Shown here: one piece after another, positions 47,016 through 56,127 of the stretch | Layout of the letters: each line of letters opens with the position of its first letter | Numbering within the stretch: the stretch's first letter is position 1 | Origin: Paracoccus sp. MC1862 | GTDB taxonomy: Bacteria; Pseudomonadota; Alphaproteobacteria; Rhodobacterales; Rhodobacteraceae | Direction: 5' to 3' | Length of the DNA: 64,000 nt | NCBI RefSeq assembly: GCF_016617715.1 | Contig: NZ_CP067225.1 | Coordinates: forward strand, 2,530,501-2,594,500 | The notes under the pieces: generated by a model | Databases searched by the model: none | What the model was told of the DNA's origin: nothing | What the model saw: the letters and a program-made list of their open reading frames with translations, nothing else | Made by a program: the position numbers and the translations under genes

Positions 47016-47330
47016 TCAGGACGCATAACCCCGCTTGCGCTTCAACTGCAGCAGAGTCTGGAAGGCGCTCTCCGCCTCACCGGGCTCCTCGTACCAGTCT
47101 GTACGGCTGCGACCTGCGGTTCCGATCCGCCCCCAGTGGCGCACCACCCCATGCTCGCCAAAAAGGCTGGTGACAAGTTCCAGGCTGTAGAAGCGTTGCA
47201 TATTGCAGGCGGGGTCGATGCGGGTGAGCCGGACAGGCCCAGCAGAAGCATCGTCGGAAGCTTGTACTTCGGCGGAACCCGACGGATGCGCGGCCAGTCC
47301 CTCCAAAAGGTCGAACTGTTCTTCGCTCAC
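47016..47330 (-). CDS. WGR-domain protein
   Basis: 104 residues from a GTG at 47330. The C-terminal two thirds form a WGR domain: RFYSLELVTSLFGEHGVVRHWGRIGTAGRSR ... ESAFQTLLQLKRKRGYA, with W-G-R intact. WGR domains bind nucleic acid in PARPs and bacterial proteins. The GTGA overlap with the resolvase stop shows the two genes are coupled, a pairing seen on mobile DNA. Confidence 0.8.
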   Translation of the reverse strand: MSEEQFDLLEGLAAHPSGSAEVQASDDASAGPVRLTRIDPACNMQRFYSLELVTSLFGEHGVVRHWGRIGTAGRSRTDWYEEPGEAESAFQTLLQLKRKRGYAS

Positions 47331-47899
47331 GACAGGCTCCGCGCCCTTGCTCGGGGGAAGTAGGCGTAGAAGGTGGCCCGGCTCACGTTCAGCCGCTTGG
47401 CGATTTGCGCCACTGGAATGTTGGTGTCCTTGAGGAGGGCCCGTGCCATCGCAAGGTCCTCCTCGGAAAGCTTGCGGCGTCGTCCGCCCTTGCGGCCCCG
47501 AGCAGCCGCGGCCTTCAGCCCCTCGATTGTCCGCTCGCGGTTGAGATCGAGGAAGTACTCGGCGATGGTGCCCAGGAAGTTGAACATCAGCCGCCCCGTC
47601 GGGGTTTCGGTGTCCACGGCCTCGGTCAGGGATCGGAGCCGGACCCCCTGCCCTTGCAGCTTGTGGGCCATGTCCAGAATCTCGCGCAAGCTGCGCCCCA
47701 GCCGGTCCACCTTCCAAACCACGAGTTGGTCTTCGGGGCGCAAGAATGCGAGCGCAGCTTCAAGCGCTGGACGCTTCGTGCCGGCGCGACCAGACTCCTT
47801 TTCCTCGAAGATGCGCTCGCAGCCGGCGCGCTGCAGGGCGTCGCGCTGCAGGTCCAGGTTCTGGTCGTTGGTTGACACGCGCGCATAGGCGATCAGCAT
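47327..47899 (-). CDS. Serine recombinase of the Tn3 resolvase/invertase family
   Basis: 190 residues: LIAYARVSTNDQNLDLQRDAL with the catalytic Ser, VVWKVDRLGRSLREILDM, a TGRLMFNFLGTIAEYFLDLNRERT E-helix and the C-terminal helix-turn-helix IPVAQIAKRLNVSRATFYAYF. It has the normal resolvase length. A candidate res subsite lies upstream at 48006-48033. It may be the last piece of a Tn3-type transposon or a plasmid multimer-resolution system. Confidence 0.9.
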   Translation of the reverse strand: MLIAYARVSTNDQNLDLQRDALQRAGCERIFEEKESGRAGTKRPALEAALAFLRPEDQLVVWKVDRLGRSLREILDMAHKLQGQGVRLRSLTEAVDTETPTGRLMFNFLGTIAEYFLDLNRERTIEGLKAAAARGRKGGRRRKLSEEDLAMARALLKDTNIPVAQIAKRLNVSRATFYAYFPRARARSLS

Positions 47900-48280
47900 G
47901 TCAGTTTAGTAGATCAACATGGTCTATCGGACAAATAATTCCCTGACACGGTTTTTGGACATAAAAGAGGTGAAAAGTCGGTGTCCGACCTGTCCTCGCC
48001 AAGGATGTCCAATATACGAACGCTTCTTGGACACACCCGCACACAGCGATCAACTTAAATCCGCTGCTTTTACTAGCAACTGCGTCTATCCGAAGGACTA
48101 ATGTCGCCATGGCGTGCCAATCCCTAGCGACGGGTAATTTGGTCAGCCGCTGCCGTGTCACGAAGTGAAACAATGGCGTTGGCGAATTCATCCGCATGAT
48201 CGGCTTGCAGAACAGCGTTCTCTGCGATTGCTTCTACCCCGTGCAAAGTTATGGACGTTGCCACCATGGCCTTTCCTAAT
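47900..48280. promoter_or_regulatory. AT-rich resolvase upstream region with TGTCC/GGACA repeats
   Basis: Several TGTCC(A/G) half-sites and their complements occur over 130 bp (for example near 47932, 47957, 47982, 48006 and 48029). This resembles the multi-subsite res region normally placed upstream of resolvase genes. No coding sequence is supported. Confidence 0.5.
48006..48033. promoter_or_regulatory. Candidate res subsite I
   Basis: TGTCCAATA ... TTGGACA spans exactly 28 bp with inverted half-sites, the size of crossover subsite I in Tn3/gamma-delta res. Confidence 0.5.
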
Positions 48281-48375
48281 TGTTCCATCCCGGATGATCA
48301 CATAGACGGTCGCCGGGCCGCCTTGTTCATGGCAAGATCGATCCTGGGTGAGGTCCGGGACGGGAGTCGGGCCTG

Positions 48376-48983
48376 TTGATCTCTCTGCACAGGCAGGCAA
48401 CCACGACACCGAAGATCCGGGCCGCCATCCAGGCGGGCACGGAGCCGGCTTGGATGGCGGCCGAGCGCTACGGCATCTCCGGGCAGACCGTCTGGAAATG
48501 GTGCAAGCGCGACGGCGTCCATGACCGGAGCCACACGCCGCACCGGTTGCAGACCACGCTGACGCCGGCCCGAGGCAGGCGGTGGCGGTTGCGCTGCGCA
48601 AGTCCTTGCTGCTGCCGCTCGACGATCTGCTCTCGGTGGTGCGCGAGTTCCTCAATCCGAATGTCTTGCGTTCCGGCCTCGACCGCTGCCTGCGGCGGCA
48701 TAGCGCCGGCAACTTGCGCGATCTGAAACCGGCCGCGCCCAGGCCCGCCCACAAGCCCTTCAAGGACTATGCGGCGGGCTACCTCCACATCGACGTGAAA
48801 CATCTGCCGCAGATGGCCGACGAGGACCGGCGGCGCTACCTGTTCGTGGCCATCGACCGCGCCACCCGTTGGGTGTTCGTGCGCGTCTACCCGGCGAAGA
48901 CGGCTGCGAACGCGCGGCGCTTGTCTCACGCGACCTGGAACGCGCCGCGCCGATGCGGATCAACCGGGTGCTGACCGACAACG
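48376..48983 (+). pseudogene. IS481 transposase copy B, N-terminal part, frameshifted
   Basis: Starts LISLHRQATTTPKIRAAIQAG, breaks frame near 48570 (TPARG), and resumes as VALRKSLLLPLDDLLSVVREF ... YLHIDVKHLPQMADEDRRRYLF. It breaks again at NARRL and reaches VLTDN at the insertion point. Nucleotide differences from copy A are scattered, so it is an older, independent copy. Confidence 0.8.
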
Positions 48984-49193
48984 TCCTATGTCAGGAGCAA
49001 ATCGCCGCTTGAGGCGTCAGATCGCGGGGCATCCGAGCGACCGGATACCCTTAAGATGTTCGCCCGAGCGGGCTCCGCCGTCAAGAAGTGGTCTCTCCCA
49101 TAGCAAACACAGGGTCGGCCCGGTCGCCGCCCTCACCGTCCTCAAGACGAGATCCGAATTCCCAAGCGGAAGGCCCGAACATTATCTACGAGG
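48984..49193 (-). ncRNA. Candidate guide RNA region of the IS1111-like element, copy B
   Basis: 3' noncoding end, identical to 4508-4718 as far as I compared. The inference is by family and position only. Confidence 0.35.
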
Positions 49194-50477
49194 TCAGCAC
49201 GCTGCCTCCACGGCTCGCCAGAGAGAGGTCCTTCCGCTCGGGCTCGCCCCCTCGAAGAAGGGACGATAGGGTTCGCCGGATTTGATCACGGCGTGAATGG
49301 TGCGGGCCATCTTCGCGGCGATGGCGGTGTAGGCCTTGCGACGGAGGTCCGGATTATGGCGGTCTTGCGCAATGTAGCGCTCGAACTTGTCGCGGAAGCT
49401 GTTGGCCCGCTGGAGCACGGCGGTCTGTCCAGCCATCCAGAGCGTCCGCCGCAATCTGGCATTGCCATACTTCGAGATCCTGCTTCTGCCGCGGAACAGA
49501 CCGGATTGCACCGTGGCCAGATCCATGCCGCAGAACTTCAGGAATTGCCGGTGATGATTGAAGCGGCGCAGGTCTCCCGCCTCGGCCAGGATGGTTAGCG
49601 CATTGATCGGGCCGATGCCAGGCACTGACGTGAGAAGCTGGTAGTGGGGGTGATCACTGAGCAGTTCAACTGCCCGACTCTCGATCTCGTTGCGCTGGCG
49701 GATCAAGCTGCGGCCTTCGGCCAGCACCATGCGGAACATCCGCAGCGCATCGGAATCGGCTGCGACCGGCAACCCCACCGAACTGCGCGCCGTCTCGTAA
49801 ATGTCTGAGATCAGAGCGGCTTTCGAAACCTTCTTCCCCACGACTGCCCATGCGGCCGCAACGAAATCATCCTTGTCCATTGCGGTGATCAGGTGTGGCG
49901 ACGGGAACATCTCGAGAAAGGCAAGAAACCAGTCGCTTCGGGAACTGCGCTGGAAGCGGCCAGCTTCAGGAAAATAGAGAGGGAGATAGTGCCCCAAGAT
50001 CCGATGCCACAGCTCGGTTTTGGCCTTTGATACGATCTCGTGCGTCTTGGACAGCTCCTGGATGTCGTTGATCCCCGCGTGGAGCGGATCCAGAAAGACC
50101 TGCGTGGCGCCGATCTGGAGCATGTGCAGGATAACCTGGGCGTCCTTCGGATCGTTCTTGTCCCAACTGTTGTGCAGCGCCTCGCGGGTTCTGGCCAACG
50201 CGACCGATGAAACGAGCTTCACGTCGAAGCCGGCCATGCCGAGGCGATACATCAGCGCGCGATGGTAGTTGCCCGTTGCCTCGAACCCAATCCTGACCGG
50301 GAGATGATAATCACCCAGCAGGGCGATGAGACGATAAAAGTCCTCGAGCGTATTGGTGATCGTCAGCCGCCGCCGGCGCGTCTTGCCGGGAACGGCGATC
50401 AGCACCTCGTGGCGATGCTTGGAAACGTCGATGCCTACCAGAACACGGGCATCCGCATTATGCTCAGCCTTGGCCAT
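49194..50477 (-). CDS. IS110-family transposase (DEDD), IS1111-like, copy B
   Basis: 427 residues, identical to the product of 3224-4507, with the same leader hairpins (perfect 16-bp stem at about 50533-50583). The intact gene could supply transposase for both copies. Confidence 0.93.
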   Translation of the reverse strand: MAKAEHNADARVLVGIDVSKHRHEVLIAVPGKTRRRRLTITNTLEDFYRLIALLGDYHLPVRIGFEATGNYHRALMYRLGMAGFDVKLVSSVALARTREALHNSWDKNDPKDAQVILHMLQIGATQVFLDPLHAGINDIQELSKTHEIVSKAKTELWHRILGHYLPLYFPEAGRFQRSSRSDWFLAFLEMFPSPHLITAMDKDDFVAAAWAVVGKKVSKAALISDIYETARSSVGLPVAADSDALRMFRMVLAEGRSLIRQRNEIESRAVELLSDHPHYQLLTSVPGIGPINALTILAEAGDLRRFNHHRQFLKFCGMDLATVQSGLFRGRSRISKYGNARLRRTLWMAGQTAVLQRANSFRDKFERYIAQDRHNPDLRRKAYTAIAAKMARTIHAVIKSGEPYRPFFEGASPSGRTSLWRAVEAAC

Positions 50478-50614
50478 AGCCGGTCTCCTCTGTGGTGTGG
50501 GCTCGCAAAACCACCATAGAGACCTGAGCCCCGGTTATGGCCGCGCGCTGCGCCGTGTGAGGGCTTCGCGCGCGGCCATAACCTTCATGCGGCGCCGGGT
50601 TCCTGACGTGCTAT

Positions 50615-50974
50615 GGCAAGGAGTTCACCGACCGGCTCTTCGGGCTGCGCCGCCGCTCCCCTACCGGCAATCATGAGTTCGACCGCCTCTGCGACGATCT
50701 CGGCATCGAGCACCCCCTGGCGCCGATGCACCCGCAAACCAACGGCATGGTGGAGCGGTTCAACGGCCGGATCGAGGATGTCCTGCAGAGCCACCGCTTC
50801 CACAGCGGCGAAGACCTGGAGCAGACCATCCTGCGGCTCATGTCCGCCTCTGCAACGGCCAGTTGCCCCAGCCTGTCCTCAAGGGTCGAACGCCCATCGA
50901 CGCGCTCAAGGCTTGGCATCGCGAAAAACCGGAACTGTTCAGAAAGCAGCCGTATAATCACATGGGATATGACA
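50615..50974 (+). pseudogene. IS481 transposase copy B, C-terminal part
   Basis: Continues GKEFTDRLFGLRRRSPTGN ... MHPQTNGMVERFNGRIEDVLQ with a further frame break near 50838, then NGQLPQPVLKGRTPIDALKAW. The frame runs out of the element because no CTAG stop is present on this flank. Confidence 0.78.
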
Positions 50975-51031
50975 GCTCAACATCGTCCTCGATGGTGTGC
51001 ACAAGCTGGACGCGAGCGACTTTCTGCTCTG
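50975..51031 (+). pseudogene. 3' remnant of a second RTX glycoside hydrolase gene
   Basis: The 57 bases encode LNIVLDGVHKLDASDFLL and a stop, then TGATCCGCACC. This nearly matches the end of the gene at 28535-29986 (LDAGDFLL) with a few substitutions. Only the last 18 codons survive, fused to the IS481 end. Confidence 0.75.
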
Positions 51032-51289
51032 ATCCGCACCCCGCAGGCAGCACCTTGAGGTGACCAGTTCAGCCGCGAGGCAATCGAGTAACCAGCAGCA
51101 CGTCACCGTCGCTCAACCCCGTCCTGCAGATGGCGTAGCGCAGACCGGTGGGGGCAGGCACTAACCGGTTTCAACACCACCAGCGTACGCAGCATGCCAC
51201 GAGCGGCTCATCAAGGCCGTCGCCTTCGCGCGAACCTCTCAGATCGGCCGAGCCACATGCATGAAATCCGGTCACGTCCGTCAATGTGG
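51032..51289. other. Unassigned stretch
   Basis: No supported gene between the hydrolase remnant and the IS256 fragment. Confidence 0.4.
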
Positions 51290-52020
51290 TGTAATTCCCG
51301 CGATGGCCTGAGGTCATGATCAGGCGGCCTTGGTCGTGAGACCGAGGACCTCGTGCTCTCCCACGTAGGTGACGCCCAAGGCGATGTAGACCGCATTCGT
51401 CATTGGGCTCGAACCGATGGCGCCTTGATGGCTCATTCCTGACCATCCGGCTGTCGGCATCGCGGATCTTCACCCGCGGGGCGTCGATAATGGAGGAGGA
51501 TCAGAAAACGGGGGCGGAGCCCCGTTTTCCCGACGACGGATCGGATACATTCGGTCCAGCGCCCGGTGCTGCCAGTCCCGGACTTCCTCCAGCACGGCAT
51601 CGGTGACGCGGCTGATCAGGTCGGGCGACCTCCGAAGTCCGTAAAGCTCCTCGAGACTCGTCTGGATGTCGCGAACCGAAAGCCCGGCGGCGTAAAGGCC
51701 GATGATCTTGTCATCCACCCTGTCGATCCGGGTCTGGCCTTTTTTCACCAGCTCCGGCTCGAAGCTACCGTTCCGGTCGCGTGGCACCGCCAGCGGCACC
51801 TCGCCGTCCGAGCCCTTCACCCGCTTTGTCGCGGTGCCATTGCGGCGGTTGGCCTGTTTGGGTGGCGGTTCCGCTCCAGCCTCATAGCCCAGATGCGCGG
51901 TCAGTTCGGCCCCGAGCATCCGCTCCATCAGCCGAACCTTCGGTTACTTCATCAGCCCGGCATCGCCGAGCAGATCCTCGGGCCGCTTGCAGCCCTTCAG
52001 CAACTCGTCATCGTCCTTGC
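51290..52020 (-). pseudogene. IS256-family transposase, degenerate
   Basis: Pieces in order: KRPEDLLGDAGLMK then a stop, [81 protein letters not shown] and [18 protein letters not shown]. Then comes the palindromic mini-insertion, followed by [11 protein letters not shown] and a broken VYIALGVTYVGEHEVLGL. The mini-insertion lies just before the strand that carries the second catalytic region. Confidence 0.78.
51493..51536 (-). repeat. Palindromic mini-insertion, copy 3 (perfect hairpin)
   Basis: GGAGGATCAGAAAACGGGG, loop GCGGAG, CCCCGTTTTC then CCGACGA. The 10-bp stem (51504-51529) is perfect. The outer bases match copy 2 while the inner stem differs but still pairs, i.e. compensatory change. 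Confidence 0.7.
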
Positions 52021-52117
52021 TCCTCTCAGGAAGCATGGACCGAGTCAGTCATGCACAGAAGATCGGACACTCTCCATGGCGGGTACCCGTGGCCATGTGT
52101 CCACGTCTGACTTGCTG

Positions 52118-53716
52118 TCAAAGGTTATGGATATCGAGGAATCGATCTATCTCGTCCATGCAAACGTCCCATGCAGGCTCGTGACCGAGAATGATGTGGC
52201 TGCGGCTCTCAAGTGGCACGAAACGCGCACCCGGAATGCCGATGGCGAGCTCGCGCCCTTGCGCCAGGGTGATCCGCTCATCGTGGCGCGCGTGCAGCAC
52301 CAGCGTCGGCGCACGCACCTGCCCCAGCAGATGGCGCACATCGATATCACCGAACGCCTCCTGAAAGCGCACTGCATTTTCAGGTGAGGTGGTCTGACGC
52401 TGAAAGTCGTCGAACCAGGCCAGTTCCTCGGGCGTGCCATCGGGCATGAAGGTCTGACTGAAGATATGACGATAAGCTGAGTTGTCCCTGCCCCAACCCA
52501 GCCGGGTCAGTGTCATCACCGCCTCGCGCCGCTCGCGCTCTTCGGGGGTGGCGCCGATCCGCCAGCCGGCGGCATAGCCCCCGATCAGCACCAGCGCCGA
52601 CACCCGTTCGGGATGGCGCACGGCATAAGCGATCGACACCGCACAGCCTTGCGACATGCCGAGGAGCGGAAAGCGCGCGAGGCCGAGTGCGTCGATAATC
52701 GCCTCGAGATCGCGCACAAAGCATTCGAAGCTGATCTCAGGCACATCCCAGTCTGACAGGCCGTTGCCACGCTCGTCATAGCGGATAAAGGTGTGCCGCG
52801 CAGCAAACGCCTTGAAGGTCCGAGCCCAGATCAGACTCGACCAGTCGAGTTCAAGATGGTTGAGCCAGTTCGCCGCCTTGACGAGCGGCGGCCCCTCTCC
52901 GACGGTGGCATAGGCGATGCGTACGCGATCTGCGGATTCGCAGAATCCGATTGTCTGATGCTGCAGCAGGCGGCGAACGCTGTCTGCCGGGGGGGCGTCT
53001 TCCGGAGCCCTCTGCGCGAGCAGGTCGGGGATCGATCCGAGGCCTGCTTCCATGGCCATCCGCTGGTAGTCCTGCACCACCGCCTCGGCTTCGGCACTGC
53101 GCCCGATCTTCTTCAGCGTGCGCACCAGGATGCCCGCGGCCTCAGGCGAGAGAGGATCGGAGGCGTGCCAGTCACGCACCCATTTCAGCGCCGCCCCGTC
53201 GCTGGTCTCGCGATGCCGGGTAAGACGTTCGAGCACCGCCAGCCGCAGATGCAGCACCTCTTCACGCTCGGCCGTCAGCCAAGCCTGATAGGCGTCGAAC
53301 TGTGGCAGATCAAGCCCGTCGAGGAGCGGCAGTGACAGCGCAGCCGCCATCGCGTGCAGCCGATCAAGGGGCGGATCGGCCGCATCTGGGCGAAGCGTCT
53401 GACGCAGATCCAGCAGATCGACCTCGGCCGCCCTGACGCTCAGCGACACGCGCTCGCGGTCTGCCTCAAGCCGCGTCTGCCCAGGCCCGTTGACGAGCGG
53501 GCGGATTTTGCTCAGCGCCCATCGCAGGGCGCCGCGCGGATCGTCCGGCAGGTCCCAGAACATATCGCACAGCCGCTCGCGTCGATGCGGCCGCCCTGTC
53601 AGCGCAAGGTAGACCAGAAGCGCGCGAGTCTTCTTCGAAGGGGGCAGCACGATCGGCTCCCCGCCGTGCAGCACCCGCAACTCGCCTAGAACGTGCATGC
53701 GCAGGACCATAGGCAT
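52118..53716 (-). CDS. BTAD-type regulator fused to an alpha/beta hydrolase
   Basis: 532 residues. Residues 1-95 form a SARP/AfsR-like winged helix (LRMHVLGELRVLHGGEPIVLPPSKKTRALLVYLAL). Residues about 100-245 are a bacterial transcriptional activation (BTAD) domain. Residues about 255-532 are an alpha/beta hydrolase with VRIAYATVGEGPPLV, the nucleophile elbow LLGMSQGCAVS, a late Asp in VLHARHDERITL and His in ESRSHIILG. It is probably a cytoplasmic regulator whose hydrolase part senses or processes a ligand. It is divergent from the tautomerase gene across a 155-bp shared promoter region. Confidence 0.85.
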   Translation of the reverse strand: MPMVLRMHVLGELRVLHGGEPIVLPPSKKTRALLVYLALTGRPHRRERLCDMFWDLPDDPRGALRWALSKIRPLVNGPGQTRLEADRERVSLSVRAAEVDLLDLRQTLRPDAADPPLDRLHAMAAALSLPLLDGLDLPQFDAYQAWLTAEREEVLHLRLAVLERLTRHRETSDGAALKWVRDWHASDPLSPEAAGILVRTLKKIGRSAEAEAVVQDYQRMAMEAGLGSIPDLLAQRAPEDAPPADSVRRLLQHQTIGFCESADRVRIAYATVGEGPPLVKAANWLNHLELDWSSLIWARTFKAFAARHTFIRYDERGNGLSDWDVPEISFECFVRDLEAIIDALGLARFPLLGMSQGCAVSIAYAVRHPERVSALVLIGGYAAGWRIGATPEERERREAVMTLTRLGWGRDNSAYRHIFSQTFMPDGTPEELAWFDDFQRQTTSPENAVRFQEAFGDIDVRHLLGQVRAPTLVLHARHDERITLAQGRELAIGIPGARFVPLESRSHIILGHEPAWDVCMDEIDRFLDIHNL

Positions 53717-53871
53717 CGCACGATCGCCCCATCAAAAAACACGTTTGAAGGCGCCGAATACAACGCAGTCTACCACGTTCGGATCAACGCGTCTCCTCCA
53801 TAGCTGTATTCGCAGGGCTGGTAGTCACGCGGATTCAACCCGCGACCCCATCAACATCGAAGGAAAGTCTG
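53717..53871. promoter_or_regulatory. Divergent promoter region between the BTAD-hydrolase and tautomerase genes
   Basis: 155 bp, AT-richer than either gene. It is the likely target of the BTAD regulator. No obvious long palindrome. Confidence 0.4.
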
Positions 53872-54096
53872 ATGCCGCTGATCGATGTCCATGTAATCGA
53901 AAACGTCTTCACCGCGGAGCAGAAGCGGAAGATTATCCACGACTTGACGGATGCCATGGTCGCCATCGAAGGCGAAAGCATGCGCGGTGTCACCTGGTGC
54001 AGGATCCGGGAAGTGCGCAGCGGCGACTGGGCCATCGGGGGAAATCCCCTGACCACCGCGGATGTTCAGGCGTTGGCGCGCGGAAAGGCCGCATGA
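53872..54096 (+). CDS. 4-oxalocrotonate-tautomerase-family protein
   Basis: 74 residues starting MPLIDVHVIENVFTAEQKRKIIHDLTDAMV. The Pro after Met is the family catalytic base. A GAAGGAAAG Shine-Dalgarno precedes it. The fold is small and normally hexameric or trimeric. The substrate is unknown; the adjacent regulator-hydrolase suggests a shared small-molecule pathway. Confidence 0.85.
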   Translation: MPLIDVHVIENVFTAEQKRKIIHDLTDAMVAIEGESMRGVTWCRIREVRSGDWAIGGNPLTTADVQALARGKAA

Positions 54097-54159
54097 GCGG
54101 TGCATGACGCCTGGTGAAGCCAAAGTGCAACCATACCGCTCAATCAAGAAGGAAAAAAC

Positions 54160-54270
54160 ATGTCAGACATTTGTCAGCCTTTGCTTGCCGCAACCCTCAT
54201 GGCACTCGCACTCACCGGTTCGGCCGGTTTGCTGTCGGCCAATGAGGCTGCTAAGTTCAGCCGGCAGTGA
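54160..54270 (+). CDS. Possible 36-residue secreted peptide
   Basis: An ATG behind AAGAAGGA encodes MSDICQPLLAATLMALALTG followed by SAGLLSANEAAKFSRQ and a stop. It looks like a signal peptide with a very short tail, and may be a truncated secreted protein. Good ribosome-binding site but no homologue recognised. Confidence 0.35.
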   Translation: MSDICQPLLAATLMALALTGSAGLLSANEAAKFSRQ

Positions 54271-54472
54271 CGCATGTCCTGCATGGCATCGCCGCAGCGA
54301 TTTTAGCACCCGACCTCTGCGCTTTGGGTCTCTGCGAGGAATGGGCGCTGACGGCCCATGCAGGACGGCGATGACAACTCCATCATGGCAGTCCTGCGGT
54401 CCCGATCCGTGAAACCGGCGCCATGCGAACGAACGACCGGCTTTACCCACTTGTGACAACAAGGAACGAATC

Positions 54473-54901
54473 ATGACCACGAAGCATTACGGAAGTTGCC
54501 TTTGTGGCGCCGTCGAAATCGAGGTGACCGGAACCCCGGTCGGTATGGGTTACTGCCATTGCGCCAGCTGCCGTCACTGGTCTGCGGGTCCGGTAAACGC
54601 CTTCACTCTCTGGCATCCAGAACAGGTGCATATACCAAAAGGCGAGGAGCATCTTGCGGGATACAGCAAGACGCCTGCCAGTGACCGGATGTGGTGTACC
54701 GTCTGTGGCGGTCACCTCATGACTGTCCACCCCGGCCTCAAGCTGATCGATGTGTTCGCAGCCATCCTGCCGTCGATCGATTTTCAGCCAACCCCGCACG
54801 TGAACTATACAGAAACCGTCCTGCACCTGCATGACGACTTGCCCAAGATGAATGACTTTCCGGCCGAACTGGGTGGGTCTGGATTGCTCGTTCCAGAATA
54901 A
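54473..54901 (+). CDS. GFA/CENP-V-family zinc protein
   Basis: 142 residues with zinc-binding Cys clusters GSCLCGAVEIEV, YCHCASCRHWSAG and WCTVCGGHLM. These are the pattern of the Gfa (glutathione-dependent formaldehyde-activating) domain. Most GFA-domain proteins are not proven Gfa enzymes. A ribosome site AAGGAACG precedes the ATG. Confidence 0.85.
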   Translation: MTTKHYGSCLCGAVEIEVTGTPVGMGYCHCASCRHWSAGPVNAFTLWHPEQVHIPKGEEHLAGYSKTPASDRMWCTVCGGHLMTVHPGLKLIDVFAAILPSIDFQPTPHVNYTETVLHLHDDLPKMNDFPAELGGSGLLVPE

Positions 54902-55229
54902 CTTCTACCCCGCTCCACCATGGCCGTTCGCTTCGAATGGCAATAGAAAGACCCGGGCAAGGCATCGGAGATGGTGGCCGAGAACGAGCGTCACAGCGCC
55001 ACCCACGATCAAGGAAACGCCCCAAGGCGATCCCGCCCTCGACTGGTGGCAGGGCCTTACGGATGCCGAGCGGCAGGACTGGGGCGATCGGACAGGCGGA
55101 ACCTTCGAGGCGGGCGGGAAGACCTGTTCGCGCATGGACCCGTGCCGCCTGCGCCCTGCGCAGCACGGATTCCCCTGCCGGTCCCTCTCGGTCCCGGAAA
55201 GGTTCCAAGCCAAAAGCGACCTGACCCGG
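54902..55229. other. Intergenic, no gene recognised
   Basis: Convergent region between the GFA gene and the VapC-like gene. No clear terminator or repeat. Confidence 0.4.
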
Positions 55230-55658
55230 TCACACGGGCGAGGGCAGGGACGCGGCGTCCCAGATGCGGCCTTGCCATTCCGGCACGCCGCTAAGGCCGT
55301 CGAAGGCCGCATCCTTGGAGATCAGGGGGCAGCCAAGCGCAACTGCAGTCGCCGCGATCATCCGGTCGAACGGATCCCGGTGGCTCCACTGCATTGCCCC
55401 TGCCAGAAACGCGATCTCGGCCGTATAGGGCGCGATCTCGGTGCCCTGCGCGCGCCAGAGCGGCAGAAGCTGGTCGATGACGGGATCAAGCTCTGGCCAT
55501 TTCCCAAGGCGATGCTTCTGCGTGATCTCGTAGAAGCTGATCGGGGCGACATAGGCTGCCTCCGCCGCCTCGATCACGCCCCGCGCGGTGGCGCTCAGCT
55601 CCGAGGACAGAAACAGGCTCCAGATGAACGTGTGGGTGTCGAGCAGGACCGCCCTCAC
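55230..55658 (-). CDS. PIN-domain toxin (VapC-like), second system
   Basis: 142 residues. PIN residues: VLLDTHTFIWSL (first Asp), APISFYEITQKHRLGKW (Glu), HRDPFDRMIAATAVALG (Asp) and LISKDAAFDGL. It is of the type II PIN toxins paired with Phd/YefM-like antitoxins. It overlaps the antitoxin gene by 4 nt. Confidence 0.9.
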   Translation of the reverse strand: MRAVLLDTHTFIWSLFLSSELSATARGVIEAAEAAYVAPISFYEITQKHRLGKWPELDPVIDQLLPLWRAQGTEIAPYTAEIAFLAGAMQWSHRDPFDRMIAATAVALGCPLISKDAAFDGLSGVPEWQGRIWDAASLPSPV

Positions 55659-55876
55659 TCCCAGTCCCTCAGCTCATCCTCGGACAGGGGGGCGAGGAAA
55701 TCCGGCACCCTGCTGACCAGTCCATCGCCGATCCCGATGCGGACAGTGGGGCGATGGACCGAGACCAGCCGCACGGCCGGCTGGCCGCCGCGGGCGATGA
55801 TGACTTCCTCGCCCTTCTCGGCCGCGGCGATCAGTTCCGACAGCTTGGCCTTGGCTTCCGCGATGTTCATCTGCAT
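55655..55876 (-). CDS. Phd/YefM-type antitoxin
   Basis: 73 residues from MQMNIAEAKAKLSELIAAAEKGEEVIIARGG, the Phd fold N-terminus. The tail LSEDELRDWE is the toxin-binding part. The start at 55876 follows AAAAGGGG; an earlier frame start at 56029 lies within the IS21 end and is not credible. Confidence 0.88.
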   Translation of the reverse strand: MQMNIAEAKAKLSELIAAAEKGEEVIIARGGQPAVRLVSVHRPTVRIGIGDGLVSRVPDFLAPLSEDELRDWE

Positions 55877-55907
55877 GACCGCACCCCTTTTGCTCAAAAC
55901 AAGATAG

Positions 55908-55920
55908 TCTTGAACCAAGA
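55908..55920. promoter_or_regulatory. Candidate antitoxin operator
   Basis: Perfect inverted repeat TCTTG-AAC-CAAGA, 32 bp upstream of the antitoxin start, in an AT-rich promoter region. It fits autoregulation by the antitoxin. Confidence 0.45.
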
Positions 55921-56127
55921 GTTGGTCCATCTGCTTGTGCTTGCCAAGATCTGACGGCAGCAGGTAAACCCCTTGTGGGTGTTGAACCTGAACGAGAGTG
56001 AACCTTTTGGCATATGTGTTGATTTCCACCCGGAACTGACCCGGGTAGGGGCGTAATTTCCACTGAGAACTGACCCATGTGAACCTTCCCCAAAGCGGAG
56101 CGCGGCGGGGGTAATGGAGTGATCCAC

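Larger units (their letters stand above)
48984..50614 (-). mobile_element. IS110-family (IS1111-like) element, copy B, 1631 bp
   Basis: Same length and apparently identical sequence to 3088-4718, inserted between GACAAC and GGCAAGG of the copy-B IS481 transposase in the same relative orientation. Confidence 0.82.
48281..50974 (+). mobile_element. IS481-type element, copy B, decayed and interrupted by the IS1111-like element
   Basis: The ends are TGTTCCATCCCGG at 48281 and GGGATATGACA at 50974, homologous to copy A. There is no target duplication: the flanks are CCTAAT and GCTCAA. The transposase has several frame breaks, unlike copy A. The 1631-bp IS1111-like element sits at the identical codon. 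Confidence 0.8.

Noticed and set aside
47932..48033. Repeated TGTCC/GGACA motifs as a CRISPR-like array or iteron origin
   Set aside because: Half-sites alternate in orientation and spacing is irregular, and a resolvase gene is adjacent; a res region fits better.
55877..56029. Extended start for the Phd-type antitoxin
   Set aside because: It would begin inside the IS21 terminal repeat; the ATG at 55876 has a ribosome-binding site and matches family length.
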